64,000 nucleotides of DNA, from NCBI GenBank assembly GCA_040255525.1, contig JBDZVD010000025.1:1-64000 (forward strand). Reading direction: 5' to 3'. The notes below the pieces were generated by a model. The model worked only from the letters and a program-made list of their open reading frames with translations, did not search any database and was not told where the DNA came from. Origin of the DNA: Rugosimonospora sp040255525. Its GTDB lineage: Bacteria; Actinomycetota; Actinomycetes; Mycobacteriales; Micromonosporaceae. Position 1 is the stretch's first letter. Each line of letters begins with the position of its first letter. Below, piece after piece: positions 16,449 through 25,099 of the stretch. Both the position numbers and the translations under genes were made by a program.

Positions 16449-17102
16449 GTGACCCCCGCCCGCAACTCGCCCAGCGACAGCCCGCCAGCCCGCAACCGGG
16501 TCACCCCGATGGGCGACATCGTGGCGGTGCCGCTGCGCGGAGCCTGGACCGGCAACCGGGGTCTGATCCACTCCGGGCGGGAGATCGTCCGGTTCCACGC
16601 GGGTGACCTGTGGATCACGTGCGTGCTGCGGTTCCGGGGCCGCTGGCGCGAGCAGTGGCTGCCCAACCGGTACACTCACCTCTACTTCCACGACGAGGCC
16701 GTCTCGTTCGCCGCCGGGCACCGGCCGTGCGCCGAGTGCCGGCGCGACAGCTACCTGCGATACCGGGACGCCTGGGCGGACGGGCTGGGCGTCGCGCCGC
16801 CGCCAGCGATCACGATGAACCGGCGGCTGCACGCGGAACGGCTCGTCCGGGGCACCCATCGCCGGCGCCTGCACGACCAACCGTGGGCCGGCCTGCCCGA
16901 CGGCGCGTTCGTGGTGCTCGACGGCGGAGTGCCGGCCGTGGTGAGCGGGGACCACCTGACCGAGTGGACCACCGAGGGCTACCGGACCCGCCGGCCCCGG
17001 CCCCGGCCCCGGCTCGGCACCGCCCGCGCCATCACGCCACCGTCCACCCTCGCCGCGCTCCGCGCCGGGTACCCGGTCCAGATCGACGACGCCGCCCGGT
17101 AG
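16449..17102 (+). CDS. Conserved hypothetical protein with CAECRR motif
   Basis: A 217-aa protein; I do not recognise a named family. It contains a central domain with PLRGAWTGNRGLIHSG, REIVRFHAG, a tryptophan-rich strand WREQWLPNRYTHLYFHDEAV, and RPCAECRRDSYLRYRDAW, whose CxxC pair could bind a metal. The C-terminus is Arg/Pro-rich. GTG at 16449 has GGGAGG upstream and gives the conserved-looking start; in-frame sequence further up is not similar to coding. It ends 63 bp from the convergent lysS. Its role is unknown. Confidence 0.7.
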   Translation: MTPARNSPSDSPPARNRVTPMGDIVAVPLRGAWTGNRGLIHSGREIVRFHAGDLWITCVLRFRGRWREQWLPNRYTHLYFHDEAVSFAAGHRPCAECRRDSYLRYRDAWADGLGVAPPPAITMNRRLHAERLVRGTHRRRLHDQPWAGLPDGAFVVLDGGVPAVVSGDHLTEWTTEGYRTRRPRPRPRLGTARAITPPSTLAALRAGYPVQIDDAAR

Positions 17103-17165
17103 CGCGGCGACGCCGGGCTCGTCCGGCACCCACCTGATCCCGCGACCGGACCGGCCGGACCCGGG

Positions 17166-18815
17166 TCAGGCCCCGATCAGCGCCCGTACCCGGTCGGCAC
17201 CGATCGCCAGCAGCAGGGTGGGCAGGCGCGGCCCGGTGTCGCGGCTGACCAGCAGGCGGTAGAGCAGCGCGAAGAACCCCCGCTGCGCGGTCCGCAGCTC
17301 CGGCGTCGGCGTGACGTCCAGGGGCAGGCCGAGGCGCCGTTTCGGTACGCCGTACACGAGAGTGGTCAGGCCGGGCAGCGACCAGTCCTCGTCCAGCCCG
17401 GCGGCGAGCATGTGCAACGACTCCCGCTCGTGCCCGCTCAGCGACGCGAGCAGCGCGCCGTCGGGCTCGTCGCGGACCCGGGTCCGTTGCTGCGCGGGCA
17501 CCTGGGTGAGCACCCAGGTGCGCGCGCGGTCCAGTCGCGGCCGGGTCTCGTCCAGCGAGGCGATCGGCCGGGCCGGGTCCAGGTTCCGCACGATGCGCAG
17601 CGCCTGCTCGTCGTCGCCGGTCGTCACGTCCACAATGGACGCCAGCGTCCGGTACGGCACCGGTCGCGGTGTCGTGGGCAGTGCGCCCCGGGCGGTCGCG
17701 GCCGCCCGGCCGTGGGCCGCCGCGTCCGCGGCCGTGGCCGTGCCGGCGGCGACCCTGACCGACAGCGCGTCCCACTCGTCGTACAGCCGCTGGATCTCCT
17801 GGTCGAACGCGACGGTGAACGCCTGGTTCGGGCGGCGCCGCGCGTACAGCCAGCGCAGCACGGGAGCCTCCATGATGGACAGTGCGTCGGCCGGTGTCGG
17901 TACGCCGCCCCGGGAGCTGCTCATCTTCGCCATGCCGCTGATGCCGACGAACGCGTACATCGGCCCGATCGGCGGCTTTCCACCGAACACCGGACCGATG
18001 ATCTGACCACCGACCACAAAGGACGATCCCGGGGAGGTGTGGTCCACACCGGACGGTTCGAAGACCACGCCCTCGTACGCCCACCGCATCGGCCAGTCCA
18101 CTTTCCAGACCAGCTTCCCGTGCCGGTGCTCGGCCAGCACCACCGTCTCGGTGTGCCCGCACGCGCAGTCGTAGGTCAGTTCGGTGGTCTGGTCGTCGTA
18201 CCCGGTCACCGTTGTGAGGTCGCGTTCGCAGGTGGAGCAGTACGGCCGGTAGGGGTAGTAGGCGGCAGCCACGCTGCCGTCGTCGTCCCCGGCGTCCCTC
18301 GTCCGGTACCGGCGCAGGACCGCGTCGATCCGGTCGCGCTCGCGCATGGCACGCAGGATCTGCCGGGTGTACGCGCCGGACGCGTACATCCGGGTCTGGC
18401 TGACCGGGCGGTGCTCCACGCCGAGTTCGGACAGCGCCGCGGCCATCGGCGCCTTGAAGTGCTCGGCCCAGTTCGGATGGGCGCTGCCGGGCGGCGCCGG
18501 GACGCTCGTCAGCGGCTTGCCGATGTGCTCGACCCAGGACGGGTCGATGCCGGCCGGCACCTTCCGGAACCGGTCGAAGTCGTCCCAGGACAGCAGGTGT
18601 ACGCATTCGTGCCCGCGCCGCCGGATCTCGTCGGCGACCAGGTGCGGTGTCATGACCTCGCGCAGGTTGCCGAGGTGGATCGGCCCGGACGGGCTCAATC
18701 CCGAGGCGCACACGATCGGGCCGTCCGGATGCCGCCGCCGCGCCTCGGCGATCACCTCGTCCGCGAAGCGGGACACCCAGTCGGACTCGCCCACCCGAAT
18801 CACGCTCGCGTCCAC
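17166..18815 (-). CDS. lysS: Class I lysyl-tRNA synthetase
   Basis: Cytosolic enzyme charging tRNA-Lys, 549 aa, of the class I (Rossmann) type rather than the class II type usual in bacteria. The HIGH-equivalent is PSGPIHLGN near residue 44 and the KMSKS-equivalent is AKMSSS near residue 290. A zinc-ribbon-like knuckle (YCSTCERDL ... YDCACGHTE) lies between. The C-terminal anticodon-binding helical domain is complete. GTG at 18815 follows GGGGAAGG. Class I LysRS is known in archaea, spirochaetes, some alphaproteobacteria and some actinomycetes, often beside a class II enzyme elsewhere in the genome. Confidence 0.93.
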   Translation of the reverse strand: MDASVIRVGESDWVSRFADEVIAEARRRHPDGPIVCASGLSPSGPIHLGNLREVMTPHLVADEIRRRGHECVHLLSWDDFDRFRKVPAGIDPSWVEHIGKPLTSVPAPPGSAHPNWAEHFKAPMAAALSELGVEHRPVSQTRMYASGAYTRQILRAMRERDRIDAVLRRYRTRDAGDDDGSVAAAYYPYRPYCSTCERDLTTVTGYDDQTTELTYDCACGHTETVVLAEHRHGKLVWKVDWPMRWAYEGVVFEPSGVDHTSPGSSFVVGGQIIGPVFGGKPPIGPMYAFVGISGMAKMSSSRGGVPTPADALSIMEAPVLRWLYARRRPNQAFTVAFDQEIQRLYDEWDALSVRVAAGTATAADAAAHGRAAATARGALPTTPRPVPYRTLASIVDVTTGDDEQALRIVRNLDPARPIASLDETRPRLDRARTWVLTQVPAQQRTRVRDEPDGALLASLSGHERESLHMLAAGLDEDWSLPGLTTLVYGVPKRRLGLPLDVTPTPELRTAQRGFFALLYRLLVSRDTGPRLPTLLLAIGADRVRALIGA

Positions 18816-18980
18816 CCTTCCCCGTGCTGTCCCGGCGCCGAGATCCTTTCATCCGTGACGGCGCCGGGCACCGGTTTTCGTCAGCTCTCGGCGGCGGCGC
18901 GACCTCGCGGCCGGCCTGCCGGGCCGGGGGCCGGTTCCTGCCCCGCCTCGTCACGTACGTCGCCGCGCTGGTGCCGGCAC

Positions 18981-19208
18981 GTGAACGCTGCCATCGACAA
19001 CGAACTCTGGTCGGCGGTCGCGCAGCTGTCGTCGGTCGGCGCCGCGTGGGACGCCCGGCCGCGTCGCATCAAGCGGATCGCCGAGACGATCCAGCGCGAC
19101 CAGGGGGCTGACTCCTCGCCACTCGCACACGAACCGGCGCGGCCACCCGTGGCGTCGCCATGCCCCGGCCCGAATTCGGGCCCCCGCGCGCGACGTGCAG
19201 ATCAGTGA
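18981..19208 (+). CDS. Possible small hypothetical protein
   Basis: A 75-codon frame from a GTG. Its first half has a protein-like amphipathic composition (NAAIDNELWSAVAQLSSVG, then WDARPRRIKRIAETIQRDQG); its second half is Pro/Arg-rich. No ribosome site and no family recognised. It may be a remnant or chance frame in the 418-bp gap between lysS and the ligD-like gene, where I see nothing else. Confidence 0.28.
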   Translation: MNAAIDNELWSAVAQLSSVGAAWDARPRRIKRIAETIQRDQGADSSPLAHEPARPPVASPCPGPNSGPRARRADQ

Positions 19209-19233
19209 CCGGCGCCGAGGCCCGCCGGCGCGG

Positions 19234-20892
19234 TCAGGCCAGCGGCGGCAGCCGCTGATCGGTCTGTAGCACCTCGCGGAACAGGTCTCCGCACCGGTCG
19301 ATGCGGTCCAGCACGGTGCGGATGGTGAAGCCGTCCGGCCGCAACGCGGGATCGTCCAGCTCATCCCACGCGATGGGCGCGGAGACCGGGGCGCCGGGGG
19401 CGGGGCGCGGGCTGTACGGGGCGACCAGGGTCTTGTTGACGGCGTTCTGGGTGTAGTCCAGCCGGGCCCGGCCACCCCGCTCGCCGACCTGCCACTTCCA
19501 GCTGACCAGGTCGGGCGCCACCGCGCCGACCGTCTTGGACAGCCGCTCCACCCAGTCGCGGGTCGCCTCGAAGTCCGGGCCCCGGGCGATCGGTACCCAG
19601 ATCTGGATGCCGCGCCGGCCGGTGACCTTCGGCTGGGCGCGCAGGCCGAGGTGGTCGAACGCGGTGCGGTGCAGGCGGGCGAGGGCGAGCAGGTCGTCCC
19701 AGCTGGTCCGCCCGCCCGGGTCCAGGTCGATCAGCGCGTACGTCGGCCGGTGCGGCGCTTCGACCAGCGACGTCCAGGGATGCCACTCCAGCGCGCCGAA
19801 ATTCGCCGCCCAGATCAGCGCGGCGGGCTCATCCACGACCAGGTACGTGCGGGACTCCGACGGTGCGGCCTCCGGGTTGTCCCAACGCGGCAGCCAGTCG
19901 GGCGCGTGGCCGGGCAGTTCCTTCTGCCAGAAGCCCTTTGCCTGCGCGCCGTTCGGGTACCGGTGCAGGTTCAGCGCGCGCCGGGCGAGGTACGGCAGCA
20001 GCACGGGTGCGATCTGCGCGGTGTACCGGAGCAGATCCCGCTTGGTGACCGGCTCCTCGCCGGTACGCGCCGGGAACAGCACCTTGTCGAGATTGGTCAC
20101 GCGCACCTCGCGGCCGTAGACGCGCCACAACCCGGTGGCGGCGAAGCCGTCGAGTTCCCGGAGCGCGTCCGGGTCGAGTGCGGCGACCGGCGGTGCCTTC
20201 AACGCCACGGAGGCGCGGGCGGCCGGCAGATCGGAGCGCCACATCCGGTCCGGGTCCGCCTTCACCTCGTCGTTGGTGCGGCCGGTCGTCACCGACCGCG
20301 GGTGGTCCTCGGCGTCCCAGCCGTCGACCGCGTACTCGTCGTGCTTGTGCAGCAGCAGCCAGCCGTCCCGGCCGGACCTGTCGGGCCGGGTACGCACCAG
20401 GACGAACCGGCCGCGCAGCTTCTCGCCGTACAGGTCGACGTGCAGTTCGCCGCGGCCGAGGGCGCGGCCCGGATCCGGTGGGTCGCCGGCGTCGTGCGGC
20501 TCCCAGGTACCCGCGTCCCACACGATCACGTCACCGCCGCCGTACCCGCCGGCCGGGATCACGCCCTCGAAGTCGATGTACTCCAGCGGGTGGTCCTCGA
20601 CGTGGAACGCCGCCCGCCGTACGCCCGGGTCGAGCGTCGGTCCCTTCGGCACGGCCCAACTGACCAGGACGCCGTCGACCTCCAGCCGGAAGTCGTAGTG
20701 CAGCCGGCGGGCCCGGTGCCGCTGGACGACGAACCGGCGGGCGCCGGGTCGCGGTGCGGCGGCCGGGGACGGTGTGCCCGGCGGTTCCGGGGTACGGGCG
20801 AAATCCCGCTTGCGCCGGTAGGTGGCGAGCTTCTCGCGCGGCTTCTCGCCGGGGTTCTTCCCGGACGAGGACCGTGAGCGGGGCGCTGGCAC
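19234..20892 (-). CDS. LigD-like protein: 3'-phosphoesterase plus primase-polymerase domains, no ligase domain
   Basis: A ~552-aa protein of bacterial non-homologous end joining. The N-terminal phosphoesterase domain begins LATYRRKRDFARTPEPPG and has the diagnostic FVVQRHRARRLHYDFRLEVDG with VSWAVPKGP. The polymerase domain follows (REVRVTNLDKVLFP; ALIDLDPGGRTSWDDL with the metal-binding D-x-D; KVTGRRGIQIWVPI). The ATP-dependent ligase domain is absent. Domain order PE-POL differs from POL-PE-LIG in Mycobacterium and PE-LIG-POL in Pseudomonas. The start is uncertain: GTG at 20892, TTG at 20904, or a longer low-complexity extension to 21006. No ku gene in view. Confidence 0.88.
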   Translation of the reverse strand: MPAPRSRSSSGKNPGEKPREKLATYRRKRDFARTPEPPGTPSPAAAPRPGARRFVVQRHRARRLHYDFRLEVDGVLVSWAVPKGPTLDPGVRRAAFHVEDHPLEYIDFEGVIPAGGYGGGDVIVWDAGTWEPHDAGDPPDPGRALGRGELHVDLYGEKLRGRFVLVRTRPDRSGRDGWLLLHKHDEYAVDGWDAEDHPRSVTTGRTNDEVKADPDRMWRSDLPAARASVALKAPPVAALDPDALRELDGFAATGLWRVYGREVRVTNLDKVLFPARTGEEPVTKRDLLRYTAQIAPVLLPYLARRALNLHRYPNGAQAKGFWQKELPGHAPDWLPRWDNPEAAPSESRTYLVVDEPAALIWAANFGALEWHPWTSLVEAPHRPTYALIDLDPGGRTSWDDLLALARLHRTAFDHLGLRAQPKVTGRRGIQIWVPIARGPDFEATRDWVERLSKTVGAVAPDLVSWKWQVGERGGRARLDYTQNAVNKTLVAPYSPRPAPGAPVSAPIAWDELDDPALRPDGFTIRTVLDRIDRCGDLFREVLQTDQRLPPLA

Positions 20893-21111
20893 GGTTCCAG
20901 TCAAACCCTGCCCGGCCGGTCCGGCAACCGGGACGGGCGGATCCCGCCCGGTCCGGCCCGCGGCCGTTCCGGCGCCGGCCGTTCCGACTCCCCGGCCCGG
21001 CCGCACCGGCCCGGACTCCTCGGTCCGGCCCCCGGCCAGGCGTCACCGTTCCGGCTCACCGGCCCGGCCTCGCCGGCAGCGGCTCACCGGACCCGGTTCA
21101 TCGGCCCCGGT

Positions 21112-21606
21112 TCAGCGGCCCCGGTTCAGCGGACCCCAGTCGTGCGGCCCCAGCCCGAGGACCGTCCGTTCGCACTCGGCCAGCGCCTCCTCGGCGATCC
21201 ACGCGACCGGCTCGCGGCAGGAGACCAGCGGTTCGTTGTCCGGGCCGCGCCCGGTCTCGCTGCCGACCAGGACCCACGGCCGGACCCCCGGCCCGCGCAG
21301 CTCCCGCAGGTGCCGGTAGTCGTACAGCCGGCGGGCCACCCACACCCGGGTCGACCGGTCGTCCCACCACGGCTCCACGGCCAGCGGGCTGGCCGACAGA
21401 CCGGGCAGCGCCACGCCGGTCAGCGCGTCCCGGCTGGTCTGCACGTCGCCGGTACCGTCGAGGTCCACCTGCGGCCCCTGCGACCACCGGATGTACAGAT
21501 CGTCGCCGGACCCGTGGCGGTCGACCAGCTCGGCCAGCTCGGCGAGGCTGCCGATCGTGGGCAGCCCCTCGCCCGCCGACAGCTTCCGGCGGCCACCCGG
21601 CCTCAC
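21112..21606 (-). CDS. DUF6098 family protein
   Basis: A 164-aa actinobacterial protein of unknown function (DUF6098-like). Recognisable parts are LPTIGSLAELAELVDRHG, DDLYIRWSQGPQVDL, the tryptophan-rich LAVEPWWDDRSTRVWVARRLYDY, and VSCREPVAWIAEEALAEC near the end. The GTG start overlaps the stop of the upstream MRJP-family gene (GTGA), so the two are translationally coupled. The DUF name is from memory of the family pattern. A repetitive proline/arginine-poor tail (WGPLNRGR) ends the protein where short GGCCCCGGTTCA repeats begin. Confidence 0.72.
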   Translation of the reverse strand: MRPGGRRKLSAGEGLPTIGSLAELAELVDRHGSGDDLYIRWSQGPQVDLDGTGDVQTSRDALTGVALPGLSASPLAVEPWWDDRSTRVWVARRLYDYRHLRELRGPGVRPWVLVGSETGRGPDNEPLVSCREPVAWIAEEALAECERTVLGLGPHDWGPLNRGR

Positions 21607-22712
21607 CCGGGCGGCAGCCGCACCGGGCCGGCGTCGACCGCGACCCGGAACAGCGAGTACGGCTTCCGGCGCCGGTCCGGGCCGCCCTGGTAGGTCGGCT
21701 GGCGGTGCAGCTGGTTGGCGGTGACGTACAGGTACCCGTCGGCGGCCAGCGCCATGGTGTCCGGCCACAGCAACCGCGGATCGTGCACCACCGTCTCGAA
21801 CGTGCCGTCGGGCAGCCGGCGCCTGACCGCGTTGTGTTCCACGTCGGTGGCGTACAGGCGCCCGGCGTCGTCGCTCTCCAGACCGTCCGAGGCGCCGCCC
21901 TTGTCGCCCTCGTCGACGACGGTCGCGGCCACCTCGTCGTCGCCGACCGCCCGGTCGGCGAGCGCGGCGGCGGAGACGCTGTACCAGTGCCGGGAGGACA
22001 CCGGGGAGTACCAGATGCGTTCCCCGTCGGCGGAGATGGCGATGCCGTCGCAGCCGAGCCCCACGGGTTCGGGCGGCCCGTCCGGCGGCCGCTGCATCAG
22101 CACCCGACCCTCGACCACGGGCAGGAACACCGACGGCGGGTCGGCCTTGGTGGACGGATTGTCGTGCAGCCGCCGCCAGGCCGCGCCGGTGGCCAGGTCC
22201 ACCACGATGATGCCGTTGGGACCGGACGTGGAGCTGTCGGTGATGTACGCGACGCCGGCATCCCCCCGGCGCAGGTCGAACCGGACATCGTTGAGGTACG
22301 TGCTGGGCAGCGCGACATCCGGGTCGAACACGATCGTCTGCACGACGGTGTCCGTGGACAGGTCCACGCCGACCATCTTCGGACCGCCCGGCTTCGTGGG
22401 CTTGAACATCGGGCTGCCGGTGTCGAGGATCCACAGCCGGTCGACGGGGTCGATGACGATGTTCTGCACCGACACCAGCGCGCCGCGGTCGTCGTCGCCG
22501 GCCGGGCTGTTCCACGCCTGGTCCGGGTACGGCACGGCCACGCCGTCGCGCAGTTCGACGACGGTCGCGGATACCTCGTCCCCCCACTTCGGGTAGTTGA
22601 CGAAGATGCGGCCGGAGGCGGACACGGCGACGCCGGTGGGCATCGGCCCGTCGTTGAACGTGTGCACCGTCTCCAGGTGGCCGACCGCCTCGTCGACGGG
22701 TTGGTCGCTCAT
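21603..22712 (-). CDS. Major royal jelly/yellow-family (L-dopachrome tautomerase-related) beta-propeller protein
   Basis: A 369-aa predicted six-bladed beta-propeller. MRJP hallmarks are PTGVAVSASGRIFVNYPKWGD near residue 25, VQNIVIDPVDRLWILDTGSP, STYLNDVRFDL, AYITDSSTSGPNGIIVVDL, and LWPDTMALAADGYLYVTANQL near the end. Bacterial members are of unknown function; the family relates to SMP-30/gluconolactonase-like enzymes. No signal peptide is evident. It is the first of a coupled pair with the DUF6098 gene downstream. It follows the sortase gene on the same strand, separated by 98 bp. Confidence 0.83.
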   Translation of the reverse strand: MSDQPVDEAVGHLETVHTFNDGPMPTGVAVSASGRIFVNYPKWGDEVSATVVELRDGVAVPYPDQAWNSPAGDDDRGALVSVQNIVIDPVDRLWILDTGSPMFKPTKPGGPKMVGVDLSTDTVVQTIVFDPDVALPSTYLNDVRFDLRRGDAGVAYITDSSTSGPNGIIVVDLATGAAWRRLHDNPSTKADPPSVFLPVVEGRVLMQRPPDGPPEPVGLGCDGIAISADGERIWYSPVSSRHWYSVSAAALADRAVGDDEVAATVVDEGDKGGASDGLESDDAGRLYATDVEHNAVRRRLPDGTFETVVHDPRLLWPDTMALAADGYLYVTANQLHRQPTYQGGPDRRRKPYSLFRVAVDAGPVRLPPG

Positions 22713-22810
22713 GCACGCGTACTACCCGGGAGTCCGGGTCATATGCCCGGCCGTGCGTGACGGCCGTCCACGGCGCGGCGGTCGCCCGCGCCCGGCCGGT
22801 CCGCCGCCGG

Positions 22811-23458
22811 TCAGGATGGCGCGACCGGCGGGCTTGCGGACATGGCGGCACGAACCGGTTGCGGCCTGGCGTAGACGACGACGTTCCCGTCGTAGTGGCC
22901 GTCGTGGAACCGGCCGGTACACGTGATGAGCACGAGACGGGCCGCCACCGACTGGTCGAACACCTCGGTGGGCAGCCTGCTGTCCGGGTAGCTGCGCCGG
23001 GCGGTGACCTGGTACGGGAACCGGCTCGTGGGCGCGTCGAGGTAGACCAGCGCGCCCGGATCGAGCGTGGACACCCGGAACAGGGCCGCGGGACCTGTGG
23101 TGTCCACGTGGCTGGCGAGGATCACCGTTCCGCCGGTACCGCCGGGCATGGCGCCGCCGGCCCACCAGCCGACCGCGCCGGGGCTGTCCGGGACGGTGAG
23201 GCCGCCGCCGGGATTGACCGCCACCGGCACGACCGGGACCGGACGGGGATCGACCGGCAACTCCAGGCCGGTGGGCGGCTCCGGGTGCGCACCGGACGCC
23301 GACGGGGCGGGCCGCGCGTGGCCACGGGCCGGCGGTGCCAGACTGGCGTCGTGCGGAGGATCCGGGGACGCGAAGCCCAGCGCCAGGCCGCTGACCAGGC
23401 TCGCGGTTCCGGCAAGGATGAGCACGGCGTCGAGCGCCTTCGGTCGGCGGAACCTCAT
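22811..23458 (-). CDS. Class F sortase
   Basis: A 215-aa membrane-anchored cysteine transpeptidase. An N-terminal helix (LDAVLILAGTASLVSGLAL, residues 9-27) is followed by a Pro-rich spacer and the sortase domain from about residue 75. Catalytic residues visible are His117 in ASHVDT and Cys180 in LITCTG; R183 or another arginine completes the set. The ending YDGNVVVYARP is typical of class F. Class F enzymes are actinobacterial and poorly characterised. No LPxTG-type substrate is encoded here. The start overlaps a tiny upstream frame by ATGA, and no independent Shine-Dalgarno is seen. Confidence 0.88.
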   Translation of the reverse strand: MRFRRPKALDAVLILAGTASLVSGLALGFASPDPPHDASLAPPARGHARPAPSASGAHPEPPTGLELPVDPRPVPVVPVAVNPGGGLTVPDSPGAVGWWAGGAMPGGTGGTVILASHVDTTGPAALFRVSTLDPGALVYLDAPTSRFPYQVTARRSYPDSRLPTEVFDQSVAARLVLITCTGRFHDGHYDGNVVVYARPQPVRAAMSASPPVAPS

Positions 23459-23598
23459 CGCCGGTACCGCCCGGAAAGCCCGGCGTGGTCCACCGTGCCG
23501 GCCGCGATGCCGGCCCCGGTGCGGGCCGCGGCCCCGCGACCGTCCACTGTGATCGGTGTGCCCGCGGCGTACGCGGCCGGGTGTGCGCGAGGCGGCAT
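23455..23598 (-). CDS. Small ORF coupled to the sortase gene
   Basis: A 47-codon frame with a good Shine-Dalgarno (AGGAGAAGG) before the ATG and a stop that overlaps the sortase start (ATGA). The peptide begins MPPRAHPAAYAAGT and is Ala/Gly/Arg-rich, with no signal or membrane segment. It may be a leader that delivers ribosomes to the sortase start rather than a functional protein. No family recognised. Confidence 0.42.
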   Translation of the reverse strand: MPPRAHPAAYAAGTPITVDGRGAAARTGAGIAAGTVDHAGLSGRYRR

Positions 23599-23832
23599 GG
23601 CGCTGACCCTTCTCCTGCGGACTGCTGCCGTACCGGCGCCCGGACGCGGGGTCCGCTGCGGTCTACCCGGTCGGCCGGATGCCATGCCGGTACCCGTGGT
23701 GGCCGCAGGCAATCCCCGACCCGGGCCGCACGCCCGGCACTTCCCGGCGTTTGCCGGTGAGAACCACGGGTACGCCACTGTGACTCGCGGGTACGCCGAT
23801 CTGATTCAGGCAGCGCCGGGGGAAGGGACCCC

Positions 23833-24459
23833 GTGACCGGATTCCTGAACCACCTGCTGAGCCAGCACGGCATCGTCGTGTACCTCATCGTCGCGGTGCT
23901 GGTTTTCGCCGAGGACGCCCTGTTCATCGGGTTCGTCATCCCGGGCGAGACCGCCGCGATCCTGGGCGGGGTGGCGGCCGAACGCGGCGCCGTGTCGCTG
24001 CCCGTGACGTGCGCCGCCGTCGTGGTCGCGGCCATCGCGGGCGACACCGTGGGCTACGAGATCGGCGCGCGGTACGGCCACCGGCTGCTGTCGCTGGGCC
24101 CGGCGCGGCGGCGCGCGGAGCGCATCGAGGCGGCCCGGCGGACGCTGGCGCGACGGGGCGGCCCGGCGGTGTTCGGTGGCCGGTTCGTCGCGTTCCTGCG
24201 CGCGGTGATGCCGTTCCTCGCCGGTACGTCACGGATGCACTACCCACGGTTCCTGGCCTACAACGCGGCCGGCGGGCTCGTCTGGGGTACCGGTGCGGTG
24301 CTGCTGGGTTTCCTGGCCGGCAACTCGTACGCGGCCATCGAGCGGACCGTCGGGCGCGCGGCCGCGTTCGCGGTCGCCGGGGTGGTGGTGCTGGCCGCGA
24401 TCGGGTGGCGGGTACGGCGGTACGTCGTGGAGCGCCGCACCGGCGGCGGGGGGCGCTGA
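23833..24459 (+). CDS. DedA family membrane protein
   Basis: A 208-aa integral membrane protein of the DedA/SNARE-associated family. The family pattern is clear: VLVFAEDALFIGFVIPGETA (residues 21-40), the AGDTVGYEIGARYGH segment, and FGGRFVAFLRAVMPFLAGTSRMHY with the conserved arginine region, followed by WGTGAVLLGFLAGNSY. DedA proteins are linked to undecaprenyl-phosphate or phospholipid translocation and membrane homeostasis. GTG at 23833 follows GGGGGAAGGGA. Monocistronic. Confidence 0.9.
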   Translation: MTGFLNHLLSQHGIVVYLIVAVLVFAEDALFIGFVIPGETAAILGGVAAERGAVSLPVTCAAVVVAAIAGDTVGYEIGARYGHRLLSLGPARRRAERIEAARRTLARRGGPAVFGGRFVAFLRAVMPFLAGTSRMHYPRFLAYNAAGGLVWGTGAVLLGFLAGNSYAAIERTVGRAAAFAVAGVVVLAAIGWRVRRYVVERRTGGGGR

Positions 24460-24516
24460 CCTGCGCCGGGCCGGTCCCGGGCGCCGCGTACAGGTGCGCC
24501 CCGGGTCGCTCGCGCA

Positions 24517-24536
24517 CCGCCGGCCCAGACCGGCGG
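24517..24536. terminator. Possible hairpin between dedA and the kinase remnant
   Basis: CCGCCGG-CCCAGA-CCGGCGG forms a 7-bp stem with a 6-nt loop between two convergent genes. No T-run follows. It could act as a bidirectional terminator, as is common in high-GC actinobacteria. Confidence 0.35.
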
Positions 24537-24543
24537 GCGGCGG

Positions 24544-25062
24544 TCAGCCGGCCTGCCCCGGCTCCGGGGACAGCGGCAGGTGCAGCGTGAAGGACGCCCC
24601 GCCCTCGGGCGCGTTGGCTGCCTCGATCGTGCCCCCGTGCAGCCGGGCGTTCTCCCACGCGATGGCAAGGCCCAGCCCGCTGCCCTCGGAACGGGTGCGG
24701 GCCGTGTCGGCCTTGTAGAACCGGTCGAACACGTGCGGCAGGACCTCCGCCGGCATGCCGGGGCCGCGGTCGTGCACGCGCAGCGCCAGCCAGGCATGCC
24801 CCGCCGCGTGGCGGGTCCAGGCCCGCACGGTGACCGGCCGGGCACCGTGCCGCAGCGCGTTCCCGACCAGGTTCGCGATGATTGCTCGGCCGCGCGGACG
24901 GCGTCGACGCGCGGGGTGGGTGGTTGGCACCGGGCCGGCGCGGGCACCGGCGGTGCGCCCCCGTGCCGCACCGCCAGCACTTTCCGCCGGATCCGCGTTC
25001 GCCTGCCGGCCGGCGCGGAACGCTCCCGCCCGCCGCTGCCCGGAAACCACTGGTGATTCCAC
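24544..25062 (-). pseudogene. C-terminal remnant of a sensor histidine kinase
   Basis: Only the ATPase domain survives. The N box IIANLVGNALRHG, G1 HDRGPGMP, F box VFDRFYKAD and G2 GSGLGLAI are intact and in order, ending with SFTLHLPLSPEP. Upstream of the N box the sequence turns into arginine-rich nonsense, with no HisKA/DHp helix, HAMP or membrane segments in any frame. No response regulator gene lies beside it. I interpret it as a 5'-truncated pseudogene. Confidence 0.75.
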
Positions 25063-25099
25063 AGTCGGACCGAGGTTTGCCGATCCGGTCCGCGCTTTG

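Noticed and set aside
23455..23598. The small frame before the sortase as a toxin-antitoxin partner
   Set aside because: No antitoxin-like DNA-binding or toxin-like features, and the neighbour is a sortase. A leader role is simpler.
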